Source: Winogradskyella sp. (GTDB lineage: Bacteria > Bacteroidota > Bacteroidia > Flavobacteriales > Flavobacteriaceae). From it: DNA of 48,795 bases. The stretch's first letter is position 1. Every line of letters starts with the position of its first letter. The notes under the pieces are model-generated. The model saw nothing but the letters and a program-made list of their open reading frames with translations, was not told the origin of the DNA and searched no databases. The DNA is taken from NCBI RefSeq assembly GCF_028289625.1, contig NZ_JANQOM010000015.1:1-48795 (forward strand). Direction: 5' to 3'. This document shows positions 43,298-48,795 of this stretch, one piece after another. The translations under genes were made by a program, and so were the position numbers.

Positions 43298-43912
43298 TTA
43301 GCGCTTTGAAATTTCGTCTCTTATCTTAGCAGCTTTTTCGTAGTCTTCATTATTTACGGCTTCTTCCAAGAGACTGTGAAGTTCTTCTAAGGATTTATCT
43401 TTATAGCTTTGTTGTTCTGCAGTTGCAGTTTCGATTTCTTCAGCAATGAGGTCGTCAACCAAGATACTGTCTTGTTCTTCATCCTCTTTCTTAGGATTAA
43501 CTTTAAGATAGATGCCAGCCTTGTCCAAAATATTCTTATAAGTGAATATAGGAGCTTGAAATCGCAGTGCCAAAGCAATAGCATCACTTGTTCTGGCATC
43601 AATGATCTCTTCAATTTTATCGCGCTCACAAATCAGACTCGAATAAAAAACACCATCGACCAATTTGTGAATAATAACTTGCTTCACCACAATATCAAAT
43701 CGGTCGGCAAAATTTTTGAATAAATCGTGAGTTAAAGGTCGTGGAGGACGAATTTCTTTTTCTAAGGCAATAGCAATGGATTGTGCTTCAAATGCTCCAA
43801 TAACAATTGGTAATTTTCGGTCTCCGTCTACTTCATTAAGAATTAAAGCGTAGGCGCCATTCTGTGTCTGGCTATAAGAAATCCCTTTGATATTTAAACG
43901 AACTAAGCTCAT
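43298..43912 (-). CDS. Bifunctional nuclease family protein (DUF151) with C-terminal UVR motif
   Basis: A 204-residue cytosolic protein. The N-terminal DUF151/BFN domain (about 1-135) has the family core LNEVDGDRKLPIVIGAFEAQSIAIALE, RPLTHDLFKNFADRF, ARTSDAIALALRFQAPIFTYKNIL. An acidic linker follows, then a UvrB/UvrC-type helical hairpin (about 168-202, LEELHSLLEEAVNNEDYEKAAKIRDEIS). The combination is typical of Bacteroidetes. Plant BFN proteins have RNase and DNase activity; the bacterial role is not established. It is read with the CNT gene (15-base gap). Upstream, between it and etfA, lies the structured inverted repeat 43933-44036. Confidence 0.88.
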   Translation of the reverse strand: MSLVRLNIKGISYSQTQNGAYALILNEVDGDRKLPIVIGAFEAQSIAIALEKEIRPPRPLTHDLFKNFADRFDIVVKQVIIHKLVDGVFYSSLICERDKIEEIIDARTSDAIALALRFQAPIFTYKNILDKAGIYLKVNPKKEDEEQDSILVDDLIAEEIETATAEQQSYKDKSLEELHSLLEEAVNNEDYEKAAKIRDEISKR

Positions 43913-43932
43913 AAATAATAAAACACAAAGAA

Positions 43933-44036
43933 CTGTTTAAATTTGGACTTTACCAACTGCTAAAAGCAGATTTGGATGTTTTTCTTAATACTTTCGATAA
44001 AACGCTTTTCTATTAAGAATATCTAAATTTAAACAG
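43933..44036. repeat. Nested inverted-repeat element between etfA and the DUF151 gene
   Basis: Outer arms CTGTTTAAATTT (43933-43944) and AAATTTAAACAG (44025-44036) are a perfect 12-bp inverted repeat. Inside are two further hairpins: CCAACTGC/GCAG-TTGG with loop TAAAA (43953-43975, two-base bulge) and TTCTTAATA/TATTAAGAA (43982-44019) with a 20-base loop. Folded together they make a three-way junction. No T run follows the outer stem on either strand, so it is not a standard terminator. Confidence 0.6.
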
Positions 44037-44063
44037 TCCTTATACTATTACAAGGTAATAAAA

Positions 44064-45026
44064 TTATACGTTTTGAGCTTTAAAAGCTTTCAGTTTTTCT
44101 ATAAGAGCAGGTACAACTTCAAAAGCATCTCCTACAACTCCATAATCTGCTGCTTTAAAGAATGGTGCTTCGGGATCAGTATTGATAACAACTTTTACTT
44201 TAGATGCATTGATACCTGCTAAATGTTGAATAGCACCAGATATGCCAATAGCGATATACAAATTGGATGCTACGGGCTTACCGGTTTGACCAACGTGTTC
44301 GCCATGTGATCTCCAACCTAAATCAGATACTGGTTTTGAGCAAGCTGTTGCCGCTCCTAAAACGTCTGCAAGTTCTTCTACCATTCCCCAATTTTCAGGA
44401 CCTTTTAATCCTCTTCCTCCAGAGACAACAATCTCAGCATCTGCAATACTTACCTTATCTGTTGCTTTATCTACGGATTCTACGGTAACACCCGAGTCTG
44501 GCAATGAAGGTGAAAAACTTTCAACATTTGCAGTACCTCCAGACTCAACCACACCAAACGAATTGTTGGATAAACCTACGATTTTCACATCTGAATGTAT
44601 TTCTGTATTGGCAAAAGCCTTATTGGTAAAAGCAGTGCGCTTTACAGTAAAAGGAGAAGTGCTAGATGGTGCTTCCACAACATTGGAAACATAACCAGCT
44701 TCTAATCCTACTGCTAATAGTGGCGCTAAATACCTACTATCTGCACTAGAACTTAATATGATGATATTAGAAGCTTCATTTTTTGCGGCCTGTTCTATAA
44801 CTGCTGCATACTTTTTGGCGTTAAAAGTATTTAAGGTATCATCTGTTATTGAAAGCACTTTTGAGGCTCCATAGATTCCTAAACTATCAGCATTATCTGC
44901 ATTAATTGCAACAGCAGTGACTGTGCTTCCCATTTGGTCTGCAACAGCTTTTGCATAGGAGACCACCTCAAGAGCTGCTTTTTTAAATTTTCCGTTTTCT
45001 GATTCTGTATATACTAAGACTGACAT
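44064..45026 (-). CDS. etfA: Electron transfer flavoprotein, alpha subunit
   Basis: The FAD-binding subunit of ETF, which accepts electrons from acyl-CoA dehydrogenases and passes them to the quinone pool through ETF-QO. Its 320 residues are normal. The N-terminal domain (about 1-190) has VSYAKAVADQMGSTVTAVAI and IILSSSADSRYLAPLLAVGL. The C-terminal FAD domain has the signature ADAEIVVSGGRGLKGPENWGMVEELADVLGAATACSKPVSDLGW and continues HVGQTGKPVASNLYIAIGISGAIQHLAGI. It is encoded downstream of etfB on the minus strand, but 95 bases away and separated by a REP-like pair, which is unusual for subunits of one heterodimer. Confidence 0.96.
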   Translation of the reverse strand: MSVLVYTESENGKFKKAALEVVSYAKAVADQMGSTVTAVAINADNADSLGIYGASKVLSITDDTLNTFNAKKYAAVIEQAAKNEASNIIILSSSADSRYLAPLLAVGLEAGYVSNVVEAPSSTSPFTVKRTAFTNKAFANTEIHSDVKIVGLSNNSFGVVESGGTANVESFSPSLPDSGVTVESVDKATDKVSIADAEIVVSGGRGLKGPENWGMVEELADVLGAATACSKPVSDLGWRSHGEHVGQTGKPVASNLYIAIGISGAIQHLAGINASKVKVVINTDPEAPFFKAADYGVVGDAFEVVPALIEKLKAFKAQNV

Positions 45027-45040
45027 AATATTTATTTTTT

Positions 45041-45109
45041 GGTCGCTGAGGTTCTCGAAGCGACGTTTAGATGTTATTTTATATGGTCATTTCGAGAGCC
45101 TCAATGACC
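45041..45109. repeat. Pair of inverted REP-like palindromes between etfB and etfA
   Basis: Unit 1 (45041-45064) has outer stem GTCGCT/AGCGAC and inner hairpin GAG-GTT-CTC. Unit 2 (45085-45109), in opposite orientation, has outer stem GGTCATT/AATGACC and inner hairpin GAG-AGC-CTC as read on the plus strand. After reverse-complementing unit 2 the two align almost base for base, with two adjacent G-C/C-G pairs of the stem replaced by A-T/T-A on both sides. This is the form of dispersed palindromic repeats found in Flavobacteriaceae. Confidence 0.75.
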
Positions 45110-45121
45110 AAGTATTGTGTG

Positions 45122-45868
45122 TTAAATCACCTTAGCTTCATTGTGAAGCAAGCTTACTAATTCATCAATATTATCTGCATCAACTAATTTTACGGCTCCT
45201 TTTGGTGCAGGTTTTTCAAAACTTACGGCTTTGGTTTCCGAATTTGCTTCAGTTGGCTCGACAACTGTTAACGGTTTTTTACGAGCCATCATAATACCTC
45301 TCATATTTGGGATACGAAGATCACTTTCTTCTACTAATCCCTTTTGGCCACCGATTACTAATGGTAAAGATGTGTTTACGGCTTCTTTACCTCCATCAAT
45401 TTCCCTAACCGCTTTAGCATTAGTGCCATCTATCTCAAGTCCAATGCAATTAGTCACGAAATTGGCATTGGTCATAGCAGCTAACATACCTGGCACCATA
45501 CCTCCATTATAATCGATAGATTCTCTTCCTGCAATCACTAAATCATAATCACCATCAGTGACTATCTTGGCAAGTTGCTTAGCAACAGCAAAACCATCTG
45601 TTGCTTCTGTGTTAACTCGGATTGCAGAGTCGGCTCCGATAGCTAGTGCCTTTCTTAAAGTAGGTTCTGTCTCAGCACCACCTACACTGACTACATCAAC
45701 ACTTGCTCCTTGTTTTTCTTTAAACCACATAGCTCGGGTTAAACCAAACTCGTCATTAGGATTAATAACAAACTGTACACCATTAGTGTCAAACTTGGTA
45801 CCACCATCTGAGAAATTAATTTTTGAAGTCGTATCAGGAACATGACTAATACATACTAAAATCTTCAT
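45122..45868 (-). CDS. etfB: Electron transfer flavoprotein, beta subunit
   Basis: The AMP-binding subunit of the ETF heterodimer. Its 248 residues are normal. Marks: MKILVCISHVPDTTSKI at the start, FVINPNDEFGLTRAMWFKE, VDVVSVGGAETEPTLRKALAIGADSAIRV, the family signature region LVIAGRESIDYNGGMVPGMLAAMTNANFV, and PLVIGGQKGLVEESDLRIPNMRGIMMARKKPLTVVEP. It is the first gene of the minus-strand group, divergent from pdhB across 245 bases. Together with etfA it serves fatty- or amino-acid oxidation. Confidence 0.96.
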   Translation of the reverse strand: MKILVCISHVPDTTSKINFSDGGTKFDTNGVQFVINPNDEFGLTRAMWFKEKQGASVDVVSVGGAETEPTLRKALAIGADSAIRVNTEATDGFAVAKQLAKIVTDGDYDLVIAGRESIDYNGGMVPGMLAAMTNANFVTNCIGLEIDGTNAKAVREIDGGKEAVNTSLPLVIGGQKGLVEESDLRIPNMRGIMMARKKPLTVVEPTEANSETKAVSFEKPAPKGAVKLVDADNIDELVSLLHNEAKVI

Positions 45869-46113
45869 AATTTATATTATTTATAAATTTGTAAATAGTT
45901 TAATTAAGCAACTAAAACGTTTGCGTAAATAGAGCATAAAACGTCTTAATTTTACAAATTTTTAGGGTAAAATCTACCCTAGAATATTGCGGTTACGAAG
46001 GTAAATATTTTATTTCGAATTTTTACTATGCGTGCATAATAAATTTTAAAGAAATTTGATTTATTTAATTTTTTAATAATCCTTATTTTTGTTTTCCGTT
46101 TAAAAAAAGGATA
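45869..46113. promoter_or_regulatory. Divergent promoter region etfB / pyruvate dehydrogenase beta
   Basis: In this 245-base AT-rich spacer, TATTTTTG at 46084-46091 is an exact TAnnTTTG -7 match for the plus-strand gene, 22 bases before its ATG; the nearest TTTG (46055-46058) is 25 bases further up, a little far. AAACGTTT near 45927-45934 is a short palindrome with a central CG, as LacI-family operators have, on the etfB side. A GGGTAAAATCTACCC inverted repeat is at 45963-45977. Confidence 0.45.
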
Positions 46114-47091
46114 ATGAAAACGATTCAATTTAGAGAAGCTATAGCTGAGGCCATGAGTGAGGAAATGCGCAGGGATGAAAGTATTTATCTCATGGGAGAA
46201 GAAGTTGCAGAATACAATGGTGCCTATAAAGCATCAAAAGGGATGTTAGACGAATTTGGGCCTAAGCGCGTTATTGATACTCCAATTGCGGAGCTTGGTT
46301 TTGCAGGAATTGCTATTGGTTCTACCATGACAGGTAATCGTCCAATCGTAGAATACATGACCTTTAACTTCTCTTTAGTGGGTATAGATCAGATTATAAA
46401 CAACGCAGCTAAGATTAGACAAATGTCTGGTGGTCAGTTTAAATGCCCTATCGTATTTAGAGGGCCAACAGCTTCTGCAGGTCAGTTGGCAGCAACGCAC
46501 TCGCAGGCATTCGAGAACTGGTTTGCTAATACACCAGGCCTAAAGGTAATAGTACCATCAAATCCATATGATGCCAAAGGCTTATTGAAATCAGCTATCA
46601 GAGATGATGATCCTGTAATTTTTATGGAAAGCGAACAAATGTATGGTGATAAAGGGGATGTACCTGAAGGTGAATACACTATTCCAATAGGTGTTGCCGA
46701 TATTAAACGTGAAGGTACTGATGTCACTATCGTTTCTTTTGGGAAAATTATAAAAGAAGCCTACAAAGCTGCGGACGAGTTAGAAAAAGAAGGTATTTCT
46801 TGTGAGATTATCGATTTACGCACCGTAAGACCTATGGATAGAAATGCGGTTTTAGAATCCGTTAAAAAGACAAACCGTTTGGTGGTCCTAGAGGAAGCGT
46901 GGCCATTTGGCAATGTCGCTACCGAAATTACGTATTTGGTACAGTCAGAAGCCTTCGATTATTTAGACGCGCCTGTAGTAAAATTAAATACTGCAGATAC
47001 ACCTGCGCCATATTCACCAGTACTTTTAGAAGAATGGTTGCCAAATAGTAACGATGTTATAAAGGCCGTAAAAAAAGTAATGTATAAATAA
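46114..47091 (+). CDS. pdhB: Pyruvate dehydrogenase E1 component, beta subunit
   Basis: A 325-residue transketolase-type beta subunit of the 2-oxo acid dehydrogenase E1 heterotetramer, which decarboxylates pyruvate with thiamine diphosphate. Marks: REAIAEAMSEEMRRDESIYLMGEEVAEYNGAYKASKGML with the cofactor-contacting Glu, VIDTPIAELGFAGIAIGSTMTGNRPIVEYMTFNFSL, FRGPTASAGQLAATHSQAFENWFANTPGLKVIVPSNPYDAKGLLKSAI, and the C-terminal swivel domain IIDLRTVRPMDRNAVLESVKKTNRLVVLEEAWPFG. The short-tailed start MKTIQFREAI is typical of Bacteroidetes PDH beta rather than branched-chain enzymes, though the latter cannot be fully excluded. The alpha subunit and E2 are not in the window. A long hairpin follows. 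Confidence 0.92.
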   Translation: MKTIQFREAIAEAMSEEMRRDESIYLMGEEVAEYNGAYKASKGMLDEFGPKRVIDTPIAELGFAGIAIGSTMTGNRPIVEYMTFNFSLVGIDQIINNAAKIRQMSGGQFKCPIVFRGPTASAGQLAATHSQAFENWFANTPGLKVIVPSNPYDAKGLLKSAIRDDDPVIFMESEQMYGDKGDVPEGEYTIPIGVADIKREGTDVTIVSFGKIIKEAYKAADELEKEGISCEIIDLRTVRPMDRNAVLESVKKTNRLVVLEEAWPFGNVATEITYLVQSEAFDYLDAPVVKLNTADTPAPYSPVLLEEWLPNSNDVIKAVKKVMYK

Positions 47092-47118
47092 ATAAATTGC
47101 AGATTTCTGCGTTTAAGG

Positions 47119-47177
47119 AACTTCATTAGTAACCTAAAACATAAGTTTGGTATGGTTGCTGATGAAGTTTATTTTTA
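47119..47177 (+). terminator. Long hairpin terminator after pdhB, overlapping a candidate promoter
   Basis: Left arm 47119-47134 (AACTTCATTAGTAACC) and right arm 47154-47169 (GGTTGCTGATGAAGTT) pair over all 16 positions in RNA, counting two G-U pairs. A T-rich stretch follows (TATTTTT). The 19-base loop contains TAAGTTTG (47142-47149), an exact TAnnTTTG match, 31 bases before the next ATG. Confidence 0.65.
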
Positions 47178-47180
47178 AAT

Positions 47181-48795
47181 ATGAAATTAAGACTACTTAC
47201 ACTCTTCTTACTTTTTGGTTTTATTACAGTAATTGCTCAAACTAAAGTTAGTGGTTATGTTTTCGATGAAAAAAATGAGCCTGTTCCTTTTGCCAATGTA
47301 TTATTTAAAGGTTCTACTGAAGGGACTATCACCAACGAGGATGGTAGGTTTTATTTAGAGTCTGATGAGATCTGGTCAACTTTAATAGTCTCATTTATCG
47401 GTTACGAGATACTTGAAATTCCTTTGAACAAACGTGTTAACTATGACTTAAAGTTTGTTTTAAAAGAGGAAGCATCATCACTAGATGAAGTCGTTATTAT
47501 TACTGGAAAACAATCCAAAAAAGCTTCAGAAAATCCAGCAATTAGAATTCTCAAAAAGATATGGGAGCGTAAACGCAAAAACGGATTAAATCAGTTTAAG
47601 CAATACGAATACGATCAGTACGAAAAAGTAGAATTCGACCTTAATACTATAGATAGCGCATTAATAAAAAGTAAATTGTTTAAGGGTATGGAGTTTGTTT
47701 TTGAAGAGGTGGATACCTCTTCGGTTACTGGAAAAACATATCTCCCCATTTTCTTAAATGAATCCGTAAAAAAAATCTATGGTGATAATGTTACTAATAA
47801 AAAGCGCGAAGATTTAATCGGGAATAAAAATTCTGGCTTCGACAATAATCAAGTTATTATAGATTTTATAGATGATTTGTATTCCGATTACAATGTTTAT
47901 GACAATTACTTAAAATTCTTCGATAAAAGTTTCGTCAGTCCATTGGGTAGAACAGGTATTCAGACCTATAATTATGTGTTATCCGATAGTGCGTATATAG
48001 ATAATAAATGGTGCTACAATATTATCTACTACCCTAGGCGAAAGAATGAGTTAACATTTAAAGGTGACTTTTGGGTTAACGATTCTACCTACGCCATAAA
48101 AGAGATCAATCTTCAGGCTTCTAAAAGTGCTAACATTAACTGGGTAAAAGAGATTTATATTGAGCAAGAATTTGAAGTGCTGAATGACTCGGTGTTCTTG
48201 ATTAAGCGCGATTATTTCTTGTCGGATTTTGCACTTAATAAAAAGGAAAGATCAAGAGGTGTCTACGGGAAACGAACAACCTTGTATGACAATTATAAAT
48301 TTAATCAACCAAAAGATCGAAAGTTTTACGACAAGGTGGTTTATAATTATGATGCAGATGTGTATAATCGTGAAGATGACTTTTGGGAGAAGAACCGACT
48401 CGAAGCCTTAAATAAGGACGAAAGGGGTGTTTATAAAATGTTAGATACCCTTAAAACGGTTAAGAAATTCAAAACACTTTATAATATAGGAAGTATTCTG
48501 GCCTCTGGCTATATTGAATTCCCAAGTATCAATTTTGATTATGGTCCAATATTTTCAACAATTGGATTTAATGAAGTCGAAGGTTTAAGGCTACGGACTG
48601 GTGGTCGAACCTATTTTGGACAAAACGATTTATGGCGACTTGAAGGTTTTATAGCTTATGGTTTTAGGGATGATAAGTTTAAATATGGAATTTCAGGAAA
48701 ATGGCTACTCGATAAGCGGAGTCGACTCACCATTTTTGGTGGGCAACGGCGGGATATTGAACAAATAGGAGCGAGTTTAACCAGTTCTACGGATG
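47181..48795 (+). CDS. DUF5686 and carboxypeptidase-like regulatory domain protein (3' end outside window)
   Basis: An exported protein running off the window end; 538 codons are visible. A signal peptide (about 1-20, LLFGFITVIAQ) precedes a carboxypeptidase regulatory-like beta-sandwich (about 22-105): TKVSGYVFDEKNEPVPFANVLFKGSTEGTITNEDGRFYLES ... VSFIGYEILEIPL, the plug-like domain that also precedes many TonB receptors. The next part (about 110 onward: ITGKQSKKASENPAIRILKKIWERKRKNGLNQFKQYEYDQYEKVEFDL, PLGRTGIQTYNYVLSDSAYIDNKWCYNIIYYPRRKNELTFKGDFWV) is the DUF5686 pattern, which continues as a predicted outer-membrane barrel (GLRLRTGGRTYFGQND). Family function is unknown. Its start lies 3-4 bases after the pdhB hairpin, so it needs its own promoter or read-through. 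Confidence 0.85.
   Translation, partial: MKLRLLTLFLLFGFITVIAQTKVSGYVFDEKNEPVPFANVLFKGSTEGTITNEDGRFYLESDEIWSTLIVSFIGYEILEIPLNKRVNYDLKFVLKEEASSLDEVVIITGKQSKKASENPAIRILKKIWERKRKNGLNQFKQYEYDQYEKVEFDLNTIDSALIKSKLFKGMEFVFEEVDTSSVTGKTYLPIFLNESVKKIYGDNVTNKKREDLIGNKNSGFDNNQVIIDFIDDLYSDYNVYDNYLKFFDKSFVSPLGRTGIQTYNYVLSDSAYIDNKWCYNIIYYPRRKNELTFKGDFWVNDSTYAIKEINLQASKSANINWVKEIYIEQEFEVLNDSVFLIKRDYFLSDFALNKKERSRGVYGKRTTLYDNYKFNQPKDRKFYDKVVYNYDADVYNREDDFWEKNRLEALNKDERGVYKMLDTLKTVKKFKTLYNIGSILASGYIEFPSINFDYGPIFSTIGFNEVEGLRLRTGGRTYFGQNDLWRLEGFIAYGFRDDKFKYGISGKWLLDKRSRLTIFGGQRRDIEQIGASLTSSTD

Noticed and set aside
1..48795. CRISPR array, insertion sequence or prophage
   Set aside because: I saw no regularly spaced direct repeats with spacers, no transposase or integrase frame and no phage structural genes. 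The only mobile-like sequences are the small palindromic repeats at 43933-44036 and 45041-45109.

Overview
This window reads as part of the chromosome of a Flavobacteriaceae-type Bacteroidetes bacterium, probably marine. The evidence is the AT-rich sequence, TAnnTTTG-type -7 promoter elements, a type IX secretion C-terminal sorting domain, many lipoproteins with Bacteroidetes-style lipoboxes, a Y_Y_Y-propeller/LuxR sensor-regulator and a DUF5686 protein. The genus cannot be fixed from the sequence alone.

Layout. 1-2161: the 3' part of mutS, then tRNA-Gly(GCC), tRNA-Leu(UAA) and a terminator. 2454-30067: a polysaccharide utilization locus for a beta-1,3/1,6-glucan (laminarin-like), all on the + strand. 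It contains a membrane-bound sensor-regulator; a clan GH-A glycosidase fused to a predicted outer-membrane beta-barrel; two glycan-binding lipoproteins around a GH16 endo-glucanase; a GH149-type beta-1,3-glucan phosphorylase; two GH17 lipoproteins; a GH30 lipoprotein; two GPH/MelB-type symporters flanking a small two-TM protein; two cytosolic GH17 enzymes; an FG-GAP/ASPIC-UnbV lipoprotein; and a T9SS-secreted binding protein. No SusC/SusD pair is present. 30113-33234: an exported DUF255 thioredoxin-fold protein, overlapping by 4 bases a LacI-family regulator.

33291-41341 is housekeeping: a LEA-like repeat lipoprotein and Kdo transferase (-), a DegT aminotransferase and galE (+), lspA, fabD and a membrane-anchored dihydrofolate reductase (-), a CBM48/E-set mini-protein (+), and thyA (-). 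41483-45868 (-): a CNT nucleoside transporter with a periplasmic N-terminal extension, a bifunctional nuclease (DUF151+UVR), etfA and etfB. 46114-48795 (+): pyruvate dehydrogenase E1 beta, then a DUF5686 protein cut by the window end.

Proposed working model of the glucan locus (inference from families, signals and gene order): surface GH16 and binding lipoproteins cut and hold glucan; the barrel-fused glycosidase trims or remodels chains and may provide the outer-membrane pore that SusC/D normally provides; periplasmic GH17 and GH30 enzymes shorten chains and remove beta-1,6 branches; symporters import oligosaccharides; in the cytosol GH17 enzymes and the GH149 phosphorylase yield glucose-1-phosphate. 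A shared word, TTGTATAG, lies about 78-79 bases upstream of both the first operon gene and the distal T9SS gene and is the best candidate operator.
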